A stretch of 64,000 bases of DNA from Scleromatobacter sp964418745 (GCA_964418745.1 CAYQMX010000030.1:23015-87014), one strand, 5' to 3'. Numbered from the stretch's first letter, positions 15,916-25,581 are shown. Notes: generated from the letters alone by a model not told the origin. Program-made: numbers and translations.

Positions 15916-16917
15916 TCACGTGCCGGCGGGCGGGCACGGCCCGCCGCGCAGCAGCAGCGCCGAACGCGTGGTAGGGCTTTCCAGCTGCTTGAGCCACCAC
16001 TGCAGCGCCAGGCCTTGCGGCGCCTTCTGCGGCTGCGGCGCGGCGGCGCTGCGCCAGCCGTAGGCCAGGGTGGCCGACATGCGTTGGCGTGCCACTTCCT
16101 TGACCACCAGGCGACCGGCGGCGACGTGCTCGCGCACCAGCACCTCGGGCAGGAAGCCCACGCCCAGGCCGATCATCTGCGCCTCGAGCTTGGCCTGCAT
16201 GCTGCTGACGGTGAGCACGTCCTGGCCGGGCTGGATGTTGATGGTCAGCGGCGACATCCGCTGCGCCGAATCGGCCACCGCCACGCCGCGGTGCTGCCGG
16301 AGCACGGCGTCGGTCAGCGGCTCGGCCGCGCCGGCCAGCGGGTGGTGCGGTGCCACCACGTAGACGAAAGGCGCCTCGCCCAGCGGCTTGATCTCGATGC
16401 CCGCGGGCGCCAGCGTGTCGGCGGGCAGGCCGATGGCCAGGTCGGCCGCGCCCAGCATCAGCGCCTCGACGGTGCCGGCCATCACCTCGGTGCGCAGGCG
16501 CAGCCGGGTGCCGGGGCCGGCGCCGTCGTGCAGCTCGGGCGGGCGCAGCGCATAGAAGGCCTCGCACAGCTCGAACAGGGTCTGGCGCGAGACGACGGCG
16601 TCGGCGGCGATGGTCAGCTGGGTCTCCCAGCCGGTGGACACCCGGTGCACGCGGTTGGCGACGGCGTCCATCTCGGCCAGCAGGCGCCGGCCCTCGTTGA
16701 GCAGCTCGGTGCCGGCGGCCGTGAGCCGCGCCTGGCGCGAACTGCGGTCGAACAGGAGCACGTCCAGCGCGTCCTCCAGCTGGCGCACGCTGTAGGTGAG
16801 GGCGGACGGCACCTTGCCGAGCTCGCGCGCGGCGGCGGCGAAGCTGCCGGTGCGGGCGATGGTGTCCATCATCGTCAGGGCCTCAGGGGTCAGCGCGAAG
16901 CGGCGGTCGAGCGACAT
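15916..16917 (-). CDS. LysR-family transcriptional regulator
   Basis: 333 aa. N-terminal winged helix (ALTMMDTIARTGSFAAAARE, then LGKVPSALTYSVRQLEDALD) and a LysR substrate domain from about residue 95 (TQLTIAADAVVS). Its ATG shares the A of the upstream hydrolase stop codon (TGATG), so it is the last gene of the coupled set trhO-hydrolase-lysR. LysR regulators usually sit divergently from their targets; here it is co-directional, so the target is not evident. Confidence 0.9.
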   Translation of the reverse strand: MSLDRRFALTPEALTMMDTIARTGSFAAAARELGKVPSALTYSVRQLEDALDVLLFDRSSRQARLTAAGTELLNEGRRLLAEMDAVANRVHRVSTGWETQLTIAADAVVSRQTLFELCEAFYALRPPELHDGAGPGTRLRLRTEVMAGTVEALMLGAADLAIGLPADTLAPAGIEIKPLGEAPFVYVVAPHHPLAGAAEPLTDAVLRQHRGVAVADSAQRMSPLTINIQPGQDVLTVSSMQAKLEAQMIGLGVGFLPEVLVREHVAAGRLVVKEVARQRMSATLAYGWRSAAAPQPQKAPQGLALQWWLKQLESPTTRSALLLRGGPCPPAGT

Positions 16918-17948
16918 CAGGTCTTCTCCCCGGCGTGCGCGTCGGCGCGGGCGGCGCTGGCGGGCGCCGCGGGCGCGGCCGCCGTCGCGGAGGACGTCGC
17001 GTCCAGGCCGAGGAACGCGCGCACCGGCACCACGCTGCGCGGCGCATCTTCCTCCTGTGGCACGTGGCCGAGGCCGGGCAGGACGACCAGCTGGCTGCCG
17101 GCGATGTCGTCGTGGAAGTGCTGCGCGTTGACCGGCGGCACCAGGCGATCCTGCGCGCCCCACAGGATCAGCGTGGGCAGCTTCAGCGTGCGGATGCGCT
17201 CGGGGGCGAGGTCGGTGGCGATCTCGCGCATGCGGATGTTGAGCGCGCGGCGGTTGCCTTCGCGGGTCATCATCTCGAAGTAGCGGTCGACCAGCGCGCC
17301 CGTGACGCGCGACGGGTCGGCGTAGACGTCGCGCACGCTGTCCTCGACCACCGAGCGCGGCGTCAGCCATTCGCTGATGTGGTTGATCACCGGCACGCGT
17401 GCCAGCTGGAAGCCGACCGGGATGTGGTCGGGCACGAAGGCGTAGCCGGTGGCGTCGACCAGGATCAGGCGGTCGACCCGGGCCGGCGCGAGCGCGGCGA
17501 CGCGCCACGCCACCTCGCCGCCCAGCGAGTTGCCGCCGATGGCGAAGCGGGCGACGTGCAACGCGTCGAGGAAGTCGAGCGTGAAGCGGGCCAGCAGGTC
17601 GGCGCGGTAGTCGTCGCGCGGGTAGTCGCCGCCGAACGGGCCGGTCAGGCCGAAGCCGGGCAGGTCGAAGGTGATCACGCGCTTGCGGGCGTGCAGGTCG
17701 CCCACCCAGCCCTGCCAGGTGTGCAGGCTGGCGGCGGTGCCGTGCACCAGCACGAGCGGCGTCGGGTCGTTGCGCGGGCCTTCGTCGCGGAAGTGCACGA
17801 ACTGCCCCTTGACGTACATGAAGTCCGACGGCGGCGGAGCCCAGCGGGTGACCAGGCTGTCGACGCTGCGGTCGGGGGCGTGGGTGAGCGTGACGGCCAG
17901 CGCCGTCAGCATCAGCAGCACGCCGAGGGCGCGGACGACGGTCTGCAT
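16917..17948 (-). CDS. Alpha/beta-fold hydrolase, probably exported or membrane-anchored
   Basis: 343 aa. N-terminal signal-like helix (ALGVLLMLTALAVTLTHA), then the hydrolase core: oxyanion loop LVHGTAASLHTWQGW, nucleophile elbow GGNSLGGEVAW, Asp in LWGAQDRLVPP and His in GLGHVPQEE. This is a complete Ser-Asp-His triad. The substrate is unknown. Start and stop both overlap neighbours as TGATG, so translation is coupled to trhO upstream and lysR downstream. A C-terminal Ala-rich tail of about 25 residues looks disordered. Confidence 0.85.
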   Translation of the reverse strand: MQTVVRALGVLLMLTALAVTLTHAPDRSVDSLVTRWAPPPSDFMYVKGQFVHFRDEGPRNDPTPLVLVHGTAASLHTWQGWVGDLHARKRVITFDLPGFGLTGPFGGDYPRDDYRADLLARFTLDFLDALHVARFAIGGNSLGGEVAWRVAALAPARVDRLILVDATGYAFVPDHIPVGFQLARVPVINHISEWLTPRSVVEDSVRDVYADPSRVTGALVDRYFEMMTREGNRRALNIRMREIATDLAPERIRTLKLPTLILWGAQDRLVPPVNAQHFHDDIAGSQLVVLPGLGHVPQEEDAPRSVVPVRAFLGLDATSSATAAAPAAPASAARADAHAGEKT

Positions 17949-18730
17949 CAGTGCACCTCCGCCAGGGCCGCGACGCGTTCGCACGGCGGCGGCGCGCCGG
18001 GGCTCAGGTCGGCGGCCACGGTGCGGCGCTCGTCGAACACGAAGCACTCGCCGCGCCAGCCGGGTGCTGCACCGCCGGTGGCCTCGAAGTAGCCCAGGAT
18101 GCCGCCTTCCAGTTGCAGCACCCCGGGCAGGTTGTGCTCGCGCATGTACAGGGCCGCCTTCTCGCAGCGGATGCCGCCGGTGCAGAAGCTGACCACGGTC
18201 TTGCCGGCGAGCTCGGCGCGGTGGGCGTCGAAGGCCGCGGGGAAGTCGCTGAACTTCTCGATGCGCCAGTCGTGCGCGCCCTCGAAGCTGCCGGCGTCGA
18301 CCTCGAACGCGTTGCGGGTGTCGAGCATCGCCACCGCGCGGCCGGCGTCGTCGTGGCCCTGGGCGAGCCAGCGCGCCAGCGTGGTCGGCGTCACCGCGGC
18401 GGCGCGCCCATGCTGCGGCGCGATGGTGGGATGGTTCATGCGGATCAGCTCGTTCTTGATCTTCACCTTCAGGCGCCGGAAGGGCATCGTGTCGCTGAAG
18501 CTGTCCTTGGTGGGCAGGCCGGCGAACGGCGGCTCGGCGCGCAGCGCGCCCGCCACCCACCCGCGCAGCGCGGCCTCGTCGCCCGCCATGAACAGGTTGA
18601 TGCCCTCGCGGGCGATCAGCACGGTGCCCTTGAGGCCGGCCGCGGCGGCGCTGGCTTCCAGGCGCGCGCGCAGCGCCGGCAGGTCGGCGAGCTCGACGAA
18701 GCGGTAGGTGGAGATGTTGAGGAACGGCAT
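17948..18730 (-). CDS. trhO: tRNA uridine(34) hydroxylase TrhO, rhodanese-like
   Basis: 260 aa. N-terminal MPFLNISTYRFVELADLPAL and EGINLFMAG segment, then a rhodanese domain with the catalytic cysteine in SFCTGGIRCEKA. TrhO (YceA) hydroxylates U34 of tRNAs to 5-hydroxyuridine using prephenate-derived oxygen chemistry. The C-terminus is somewhat short of the full zinc-binding tail but carries PPPCERV. First gene of the stop-start coupled trio with the hydrolase and lysR; divergent from dnaE. Confidence 0.9.
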   Translation of the reverse strand: MPFLNISTYRFVELADLPALRARLEASAAAAGLKGTVLIAREGINLFMAGDEAALRGWVAGALRAEPPFAGLPTKDSFSDTMPFRRLKVKIKNELIRMNHPTIAPQHGRAAAVTPTTLARWLAQGHDDAGRAVAMLDTRNAFEVDAGSFEGAHDWRIEKFSDFPAAFDAHRAELAGKTVVSFCTGGIRCEKAALYMREHNLPGVLQLEGGILGYFEATGGAAPGWRGECFVFDERRTVAADLSPGAPPPCERVAALAEVH

Positions 18731-18877
18731 GGGCGAGGGTGGACGCTGGCGGGGCGCGGGCGGCGTGGGGCCCGTGCAGGAGGCGTATTCTGACCCGCGC
18801 GGGCGAGTCGCGCTCGCTAGCACACCTTGGGGGGCGAAATGGCGCCCCGCGCGCCGGGCGGCCGGGCCCCGGCTCCC

Positions 18878-18883
18878 TACAAT
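18878..18883 (+). promoter_or_regulatory. -10 box of dnaE, implying a leaderless transcript
   Basis: TACAAT ends 6 bases before the dnaE ATG at 18890, and no Shine-Dalgarno is present. With the usual 6-8-base distance, transcription starts at or next to the A of the start codon. Confidence 0.5.
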
Positions 18884-18889
18884 CCGGCC

Positions 18890-21800
18890 ATGGCCTTCGT
18901 TCACCTGCGCACCCACACCGAATTCTCCGTCGTCGACGGCACGCTCCGCATCGACGACGTGGCGCCCGCGGCCCGGGCCGACGGCCAGGTGGCGCTGGGC
19001 ATCACCGACCTGTCCAACCTGTTCGGCGCCATCAAGTTCTACAAGGCCTGCCGCGGCAAGGGCGTCAAGCCCCTCATCGGCGTGGACGTGTGGATGGACC
19101 CGCTGCCCGACGCCGCCGACCGCGTGCCCACCCGCCTGGCGCTGCTGGTGCAGGACCGCCAGGGCTACCTCAACCTGTGCGAGCTGCTGGGCCGCAGCTG
19201 GACCAGGAACGTGCAGCGCGCGCAGGCCTGGGTGCGCTGGGACTGGCTGGAAGAGCTGGGGGGCGGCCTGATCGCGCTGTCGGGCGCCGACCTCGGCGTG
19301 GTGGGGCAGGCCCTGCTGGGCGGCGACACCGCGCGCGCCGAGGCCGCGGCCGCCGAGCTCGCGCGCATCTTTCCAGGCCGCTTCTACCTCGAGCTGCAGC
19401 GCGCCGGGCTGCCCACGCACGAGGCGCACGTGCGCGCCACGGTGCCGCTGGCCGCCCGGCTGCAGCTGCCGGTGGTGGCCACCCACCCGGTGCAGTTCCT
19501 CGAGCCCGACGACTTCGACGCCCACGAGGCGCGCGTGTGCATCGCCGAGGGCGAGACGCTGTCCAACCCGCGCCGCGTCAAGCGCTTCACCCGCGAGCAG
19601 TATTTCAAGACCCAGGCGCAGATGGAGGCCCTGTTCGCCGACATCCCGTCGGCCATCGCCAACTCGGTGGAGATCGCGCGCCGCTGCAACCTCACGCTGG
19701 CGATGGGCAAGAACTACCTGCCCGACTTCCCCACGCCCATCCTGGCCGACGGCAGCGCGATGCCGATGGGCGACTACTTCCGCCAGCTGAGCTTCGAGGG
19801 CCTGGAGGAGCGCCTGGCGCACCTGTACCCCGACGTCGCGAAGCGCGACGCGAAGCGTCCCGAGTACGTGGAGCGGCTCGAGTTCGAGATCAAGACGATC
19901 CTGAACATGGGCTTCCCCGGCTACTTCCTGATCGTGTCGGACTTCATCCTGTGGGCCAAGACGCATGGTTGCCCGGTGGGCCCGGGGCGCGGATCCGGCG
20001 CCGGCTCGCTGGTGGCCTACGCGCTCAAGATCACCGACCTCGACCCGCTCGAATACAAGCTGCTGTTCGAGCGTTTCCTGAACCCGGAACGCGTGTCGAT
20101 GCCCGACTTCGACATCGACTTCTGCCAGGGCAACCGCGACCGCGTCATCGACTACGTCAAGGATAAATACGGCCGCGACGCCGTCAGCCAGATCGCCACC
20201 TTCGGCACGATGGCGGCCAAGGCGGCGCTGCGCGACATCGGCCGCGTGCTGGGCATGGGCTACGGCCATGTCGACTCCATCGCCAAGCTGATCCCGGCGC
20301 CGCCGGGCAAGTCGGTCACGCTGGCCAAGGTGCCGGCGAACCCCGATCCGGGCCTCGTCTATGCACGCAAGGAAGCGCCCGAGATCGACCAGCGCGAGGC
20401 CGCGGAAGAAGAGGTCGCCGAGCTGCTGGCGCTGGCCACCCGCGTCGAAGGCATCGTGCGCAACATCGGCATGCACGCCGGCGGCGTGCTGATCGCCCCC
20501 GGCAAGATCACCGACTTCTGCCCGCTGTACCAGCAGCCCGGCAGCGACTCGGCGGTGAGCCAGTTCGACAAGGACGACGTGGAGGCCATCGGCCTGGTGA
20601 AGTTCGACTTCCTGGGCCTGGCCACGCTCACCATCCTCGAGCTCGCGAAGGACTTCATCATCGCGCGCCGGCCCGAGCGCGCCGGCTTCAACTTCGAGTC
20701 GCTGCCGCTGGACGACCCGAAGGTCTACCGGCTGTTCTCCGAGGGCCTGACCGAATCGGTGTTCCAGTTCGAATCGCGCGGCATGCAGGGCATGCTGCGC
20801 GACGCCAAGCCCAGCCGCATCGGCGACCTGATCGCGCTGGTGGCGCTGTACCGCCCGGGCCCGATGGACCTGATCCCCACCTTCGTCGCGCGCAAGCACG
20901 GCAAGGAGAAGGTGGAGTACCCGCACCCGCTGGTCGAGCCCGTGCTCTCCGAGACCTACGGGATCATGGTCTACCAGGAACAGGTGATGCAGACGGCCCA
21001 GGTGCTGGGCGGCTACTCGCTCGGCGGCGCCGACATGCTGCGCCGCGCGATGGGCAAGAAGAAGGCCGAGGAGATGGCCAAGCACCGCGAGATCTTCCGC
21101 GAGGGTGCCGCCAAGAACAAGATCGGCCCGGAGCAGGCCGACGAGATCTTCGACCTGATGGAGAAGTTCGCGGGCTACGGCTTCAACAAGTCGCACGCTG
21201 CCGCCTACGCGCTGCTGTCGTACCACACGGCCTGGCTGAAGGCGCATTGCCCCGCGGAGTTCTACGCGGCCAACATGACCATCGAAATGGGCGACAGCGA
21301 GAAGCTGAAGGTGCTGCTCGCCGATGCGAAGCAGTTCGGCATCACGTTCACCCCGCCCGACGTCAACGTCTGCGTGCACCGCTTCGAACCCGCCCCGGGG
21401 CGGGCCGGCGACAAGCTGATCCACTACGGGCTGGGGGCGATCAAGGGCACCGGCCAGGGCGCGGTGGAGGCCATCGTCGCCGCGCGCGAGGGCCGAACCG
21501 AGCAGAGCGACGTGGCACGCCCGTTCTCCAGCATCTTCGATTTCGCCCGGCGGGTGGATCGGTCGCGGGTCAACAAGCGCGTGGTCGACGCGCTGGTCAA
21601 GGCCGGCGGCTTCGACCTGCTGCACCCCGACCGCGCCTGCACGCTGGCGAGCGTGGGCCTGGCCTTCGAGTGGGCCGACGCCCAGGCCGCACATGCCCAG
21701 CAGTCGGGCCTGTTCGATTTCGGCGGCGCCGACGAGCACGGCGCCTCCACGCAGGAGCCGGCGCTGGTGCAGGCCGAGCCCTGGAGCATCCGCGAGAAGC

Positions 21801-22438
21801 TCACGCTCGAGAAGACGGCCGTCGGCTTCTACCTGTCGGGCCACATGTTCGACCAGTACGAGCCCGAGGTGCGCAAGTTCTGCAAGCGCCGCATCGCCGA
21901 CCTGATCGACTCGCGCGAGCCGCAGGTGCTGTGCGGCATCGTCAGCGACCTGCGCATCATCAACGGCCAGCGCGGCCGCGTCGCCATCTTCAAGGTGGAC
22001 GACAAGACCGAGGCGATCGAGGCGGTGGCCAACGAGGAACTGCTCGACGCCAACCGCGACGCGCTGCGCGACGACGAACTGCTGGTGGTGCAGGGCAAGG
22101 TGCAGCCCGACCGCTTCTCGGGCGGCCTGCGCCTGAACGTCACCCAGGTCTGGGACCTGGCCGCTGCCCGGGCGCGCTTCGGCCGCTACCTGTCGGTTCA
22201 GGCCGAGGGCAACATCGGGCCGCTGGCCGAGCTCGTCAAGCAGTGGCCGGCGCGGCGCTCCAGCACCGAGCATGGCGAGTCCGTCCATGGCCTGGGCGTG
22301 CGCGTGAAGGTGCGTACCCAGGGCGCCCTGGCCGAGCTCGACCTGGGCGACCAGGGCCGCTTCTGGCCCAGCGACGACGCGCTCGCGCGCTGGAAGCAGA
22401 TCATGCCGTCGCAGTCGCCGCAGGTGGTCTACGACTGA
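18890..22438 (+). CDS. dnaE: DNA polymerase III subunit alpha
   Basis: 1182 aa, full length. PHP domain first (FVHLRTHTEFSVVDG), then the polymerase domain with catalytic aspartates in SMPDFDIDFCQGNRD (about residue 400), the LGLATLTILELAKDF region, the GYGFNKSHAAAYALLSYHTA helix and a C-terminal OB fold (QVLCGIVSDLRIINGQRGR). It is the replicative polymerase catalytic subunit. ATG at 18890 is preceded by a TACAAT box and no ribosome site; the in-frame upstream start at 18827 is rejected. Confidence 0.97.
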   Translation: MAFVHLRTHTEFSVVDGTLRIDDVAPAARADGQVALGITDLSNLFGAIKFYKACRGKGVKPLIGVDVWMDPLPDAADRVPTRLALLVQDRQGYLNLCELLGRSWTRNVQRAQAWVRWDWLEELGGGLIALSGADLGVVGQALLGGDTARAEAAAAELARIFPGRFYLELQRAGLPTHEAHVRATVPLAARLQLPVVATHPVQFLEPDDFDAHEARVCIAEGETLSNPRRVKRFTREQYFKTQAQMEALFADIPSAIANSVEIARRCNLTLAMGKNYLPDFPTPILADGSAMPMGDYFRQLSFEGLEERLAHLYPDVAKRDAKRPEYVERLEFEIKTILNMGFPGYFLIVSDFILWAKTHGCPVGPGRGSGAGSLVAYALKITDLDPLEYKLLFERFLNPERVSMPDFDIDFCQGNRDRVIDYVKDKYGRDAVSQIATFGTMAAKAALRDIGRVLGMGYGHVDSIAKLIPAPPGKSVTLAKVPANPDPGLVYARKEAPEIDQREAAEEEVAELLALATRVEGIVRNIGMHAGGVLIAPGKITDFCPLYQQPGSDSAVSQFDKDDVEAIGLVKFDFLGLATLTILELAKDFIIARRPERAGFNFESLPLDDPKVYRLFSEGLTESVFQFESRGMQGMLRDAKPSRIGDLIALVALYRPGPMDLIPTFVARKHGKEKVEYPHPLVEPVLSETYGIMVYQEQVMQTAQVLGGYSLGGADMLRRAMGKKKAEEMAKHREIFREGAAKNKIGPEQADEIFDLMEKFAGYGFNKSHAAAYALLSYHTAWLKAHCPAEFYAANMTIEMGDSEKLKVLLADAKQFGITFTPPDVNVCVHRFEPAPGRAGDKLIHYGLGAIKGTGQGAVEAIVAAREGRTEQSDVARPFSSIFDFARRVDRSRVNKRVVDALVKAGGFDLLHPDRACTLASVGLAFEWADAQAAHAQQSGLFDFGGADEHGASTQEPALVQAEPWSIREKLTLEKTAVGFYLSGHMFDQYEPEVRKFCKRRIADLIDSREPQVLCGIVSDLRIINGQRGRVAIFKVDDKTEAIEAVANEELLDANRDALRDDELLVVQGKVQPDRFSGGLRLNVTQVWDLAAARARFGRYLSVQAEGNIGPLAELVKQWPARRSSTEHGESVHGLGVRVKVRTQGALAELDLGDQGRFWPSDDALARWKQIMPSQSPQVVYD

Positions 22439-22571
22439 GTCGCCGGGGCCGGGCCGCGGCGCGACGTTTCCCCGTGTGTGCGCTTTGTTGCTGCGCTTTA
22501 CTCGGGGGCTGACAACTTTCGCGAGTCTGAATGCGTTGAACGAGGGCCCCCCCTTTAACATGGAGTCCGCC

Positions 22572-23516
22572 ATGAAACGCACCCTGGTTGCCGCTGCTGG
22601 AGTCGCCCTGTTCGCCGCCTGCGGGCTGGCGAGCGCGGCGTCCTGGACGGTGATCGTCCAGCCGGGCGTCTATGGTCGCGTCGCGATCGGCGGCTACGCC
22701 GAGCCGCCGCAGGTCTATGCGCCGCAGCCGGTCGTCGTCGTCGACGACGGCTACGGCCAAGGGGTGGAGGAAACCGTCGACCAGGCCTACGCCACCGACC
22801 AGCCGCCGGTGTACCTGTGGGTGCCCGAGTACCAGCGACTGCATTGGGCCCAGTACTGCCGCGAGTACGGCGCCTACGGCGTGCCGGTGTATTTCGTCGA
22901 CGACGGCTGGTACCGCGCGAACGTGCTGCGCCGCAACTGGACGCCGGAGCAGCGGTCGTGGAGCCAGCAGCAGTGGCTGGAGCAGGATCGCGCCGCCCGC
23001 GACCGCTTCGAGCGCCAGCGCTTCGAACGCCAGCGCTACGAACAGCAGCAACGCTGGGCCAACGAGCGCGCCTGGCACGAACAGCCGCAGCGCGCGGGCG
23101 AGGACCGGCGCGCGGCCCAGACCCGCTGGGAGCACGACCGCGCCGAGCAGGACGCGCAGTCCCGCATCCGTTGGGGCTCGGCGCAGGGCTTCCTGCCCCA
23201 GCCCCAACCGTCGACGAACTCCGCGCAGCGACCGCAGCCGGGCACCGGGCAGTGGCAGCCGGCGGGCGGCCAGCCCCAGCCCGCCGGCAACGGCGGTCGC
23301 GCGGGCGGCTATGGGCAGGGCAACGCCGGCCCGCAGTCGGCGCAAGCGCCGGCCGCCTCGCAGGCGCGGGGTCCGGAACGCATCCTGCCGGGGCTGGGCC
23401 TGGCGGGTGGCGATCGCCGCAGCGGCGAGCGCAGGCAGGAGCGCGAGCAACGGCGCGACCAGGTCGACGGCGGCGGCGCCTTCGAGCGCTGGCACGGCGG
23501 CAACCGCGACCGCTGA
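22572..23516 (+). CDS. Exported Gln/Arg-rich protein of unknown function
   Basis: 314 aa. Signal peptide residues 1-22 (cut after GLASA). ATG at 22572 with GGAG 8 bases upstream. After a short Pro/Val stretch there is a conserved-looking patch (YLWVPEYQRLHWAQYC, then YGVPVYFVDDGWY), which I have seen as a recurring pattern in Burkholderiales hypothetical proteins. The second half is a highly charged, Gln/Arg/Trp-rich coil (FERQRFERQRYEQQQRW) and a Gly/Pro/Gln linker. Mostly disordered; perhaps a periplasmic binding or scaffold protein. Function unknown. Confidence 0.7.
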   Translation: MKRTLVAAAGVALFAACGLASAASWTVIVQPGVYGRVAIGGYAEPPQVYAPQPVVVVDDGYGQGVEETVDQAYATDQPPVYLWVPEYQRLHWAQYCREYGAYGVPVYFVDDGWYRANVLRRNWTPEQRSWSQQQWLEQDRAARDRFERQRFERQRYEQQQRWANERAWHEQPQRAGEDRRAAQTRWEHDRAEQDAQSRIRWGSAQGFLPQPQPSTNSAQRPQPGTGQWQPAGGQPQPAGNGGRAGGYGQGNAGPQSAQAPAASQARGPERILPGLGLAGGDRRSGERRQEREQRRDQVDGGGAFERWHGGNRDR

Positions 23517-23760
23517 CCCGCGCGGCGAAATCGCCGCGGCAGGGGGGTGATCGTGTCCGTTCGCGGCGGGTGGCGTGCGCGCGCCCGGCCACGCGGGCCG
23601 CGCGGCGTGAGCCCCCGCAACGACGCACGTCAGCGGGATGCCCCGGTGCCGGCGCGCGTCAATTCCCTCACGCGCCCGCGGCGCCGCGCCCGGGTCAGCA
23701 CCGTGAATCCCACGTAGTTCTGGGTACCGGCCGCGCTCGACCTCGACCATACTCCGCGCC

Positions 23761-24951
23761 ATGCAAGCCCCCCCGACGACCGGCCTGATCCTCACGGGCG
23801 GCGGCGCCCGCGCCGCCTACCAGGTGGGCGTGCTGCGCGCCGTGCACCGCATCCGCCGCGAGGCCGGGGCGCCGCCGGGCAACCCCTATCCGGTGCTGGC
23901 CGGCACCTCTGCCGGCGCGCTCAACGCGGCGGCGCTGGCCTCCGACGCCGACGACATCGACGCTGGCATCGCCAAGCTGGTGCGGGTGTGGGAGAGCATG
24001 CACGTCGACCAGGTCTATCGCACCGATTCGTTCGGCGTGATCCGCACCGGTGCGCGCTGGCTGACCATGATGTCGATGGGCTGGGCCATCGCCCGGCTGC
24101 GCCGCCTGCGTCCGCGCTCGCTGCTGGACAACACCCCGCTGCACGGCCTGCTCGCCGAGATGATCGACCTCGGGCGCCTTGGCCGATTGATCGCCGACGG
24201 CCACCTGAAGGCGCTGGCGGTCAGCACCTCGAGCTATACCTCGGGCAGCCACGTGACCTTCTACCAGTCGGCGGACCAGTTCCAGCCCTGGATCCGTTCC
24301 AACCGCCTCGCGGTGCCGTGCGACATCACGATGGCGCACCTGCTCGCGTCGGCCGCGATCCCGTTCATGTTTCCTGCCGTCGCGCTGCCGCTGCAGGGCG
24401 CGCACGAATGGTTCGGCGACGGGTCGATGCGCCAGACGGCGCCGATCTCGCCGGCCATCCACCTGGGCGCCGACCGCATCCTGGTGATCGGCGCGGGCCG
24501 CATGCGCGAGCCGGTCGGGCCGCGCACGACCACGCCGTCGCCGTATCCGTCGATCGCCCAGATCGGCGGCCATGCGCTGTCGTCCATCTTCCTCGATGCG
24601 CTGGCCGTGGATGCCGAGCGCCTGCAGCGCATCAACGCCACGCTGGCGCTGATCCCCGAGGAGATGCGCACGCACGCCACCCTCAAGCCGGTGCGCCTGC
24701 TGCTGATCTCGCCGTCCGAACGCCTGGACGACATCGCCGGCCGGCACCTGGATGCGCTGCCGCACTCGATCCGCGCGCTGCTGGCCGGCATCGGCGTGTC
24801 CAACAGCGGCCCCGGCAGCAACGGCGCCGCGCTGGCCAGCTACCTGCTGTTCGAGGCCGACTACACGCGCGAGCTGATGGCGCTCGGCGAGCGGGACACC
24901 GAGGCGCGGCGCGCCGAAGTGCTCGCGTTCTTCGACCTCGCCGCGGACTGA
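23761..24951 (+). CDS. Patatin-like phospholipase
   Basis: 396 aa. Oxyanion motif GGGARAAYQVGVL at residue 13, nucleophile serine in LAGTSAGALNAAAL, and catalytic Asp in FGDGSMRQ. This Ser-Asp dyad is typical of patatins, which hydrolyse acyl esters of phospholipids. No signal peptide, so it acts in the cytoplasm or at the inner membrane face. ATG at 23761; no strong Shine-Dalgarno. Monocistronic, followed by an oppositely facing terminator. Confidence 0.9.
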   Translation: MQAPPTTGLILTGGGARAAYQVGVLRAVHRIRREAGAPPGNPYPVLAGTSAGALNAAALASDADDIDAGIAKLVRVWESMHVDQVYRTDSFGVIRTGARWLTMMSMGWAIARLRRLRPRSLLDNTPLHGLLAEMIDLGRLGRLIADGHLKALAVSTSSYTSGSHVTFYQSADQFQPWIRSNRLAVPCDITMAHLLASAAIPFMFPAVALPLQGAHEWFGDGSMRQTAPISPAIHLGADRILVIGAGRMREPVGPRTTTPSPYPSIAQIGGHALSSIFLDALAVDAERLQRINATLALIPEEMRTHATLKPVRLLLISPSERLDDIAGRHLDALPHSIRALLAGIGVSNSGPGSNGAALASYLLFEADYTRELMALGERDTEARRAEVLAFFDLAAD

Positions 24952-24965
24952 GCCCGTCCCGGACG

Positions 24966-24992
24966 AAAAAACGCCCCGCGAAACGAGGCGTT
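24966..24992 (-). terminator. Rho-independent terminator of the helix-hairpin-helix gene
   Basis: On the minus strand a stem AACGCC...GGCGTT (24970-24975 with 24987-24992) runs into a T-run (24966-24970). It lies 41 bases beyond the stop at 25033 and between convergent genes. Confidence 0.65.
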
Positions 24993-25032
24993 GTCGTCGG
25001 GGCGAGCGCGCGGGCACGCGGCCCGCATCGAT

Positions 25033-25581
25033 TCACTTCTTCTTGGCGGCGGAGGCGGCCGATGCGGCAGCGGCGGCCTTGTCGGCCTTCTTCTGGGCCT
25101 TGGCGGCCTTCTTGGCGTCGGCTTCGGCCTTCTTCAGCTCCTTGGCGGTGCTGGCCGGCGCGGCGGCGGCCGGCGCCGCGGTGGCCTTGGGGGCGACGGC
25201 CGGGGCCGGGGCCGGAGCCGGCGCCGGCGCCGGCGCCGGGGCGGCGGTGGTGGCCTTGACGGGCACGGCGGCCGGCGCGGTCGTCTTGGCCGGGGCGGCC
25301 GGGGCGGCCGCCGCGGCGCCGCTCAGCGCCGCGCCGTTGACGGTCAGGCCGGCGGTCGACAGCTTGGCGGCGCTCTTGTCGCCGATGCCCTCGACGCGGG
25401 CGATCAGGTCCGGCCAGTCCTTGAAGTTGCCGTTCTTGCGCTCGTCGATGATCTTGGTGGCGATGGCCGGGCCGACGCCCTTGAGCGCTTCCAGGTCGGC
25501 CTGCGTGGCCGTGTTGGCGTCGGCGGCGAACACCGAGAAGGCGAAGAAGGCGAGGAGGGCGACGAGAATGCGTTTGAACAT
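25033..25581 (-). CDS. Exported helix-hairpin-helix (ComEA-like) protein with a histone-H1-like tail
   Basis: 182 aa. AAGGAAG lies before the ATG at 25581. Signal peptide 1-20 (FKRILVALLAFFAFSVFAAD), then a ComEA-type double HhH domain: ATQADLEALKGVGPAIATKI and LIARVEGIGDKSAAKL. After residue 85 comes an Ala/Pro linker with about seven AP repeats and then a Lys/Ala tail (KELKKAEADAKKAAKAQKK), ending AAKKK. ComEA binds incoming DNA in the periplasm during natural transformation. The H1-like tail is not part of standard ComEA and may add non-specific DNA binding. Confidence 0.82.
   Translation of the reverse strand: MFKRILVALLAFFAFSVFAADANTATQADLEALKGVGPAIATKIIDERKNGNFKDWPDLIARVEGIGDKSAAKLSTAGLTVNGAALSGAAAAAPAAPAKTTAPAAVPVKATTAAPAPAPAPAPAPAPAVAPKATAAPAAAAPASTAKELKKAEADAKKAAKAQKKADKAAAAASAASAAKKK

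Noticed and set aside
17948..22582. 1544-codon open frame on the minus strand
   Set aside because: It is the antisense of dnaE joined to trhO. GC-rich codon bias keeps stops out of the opposite strand; the His/Arg/Gln/Val-rich content and the lack of any domain in the antisense part show a shadow. Only the trhO part is real.
25200..25250. Alanine-proline coding repeats as a CRISPR or mobile repeat
   Set aside because: The repeat is in frame inside the HhH gene and encodes the AP linker; there are no spacers.
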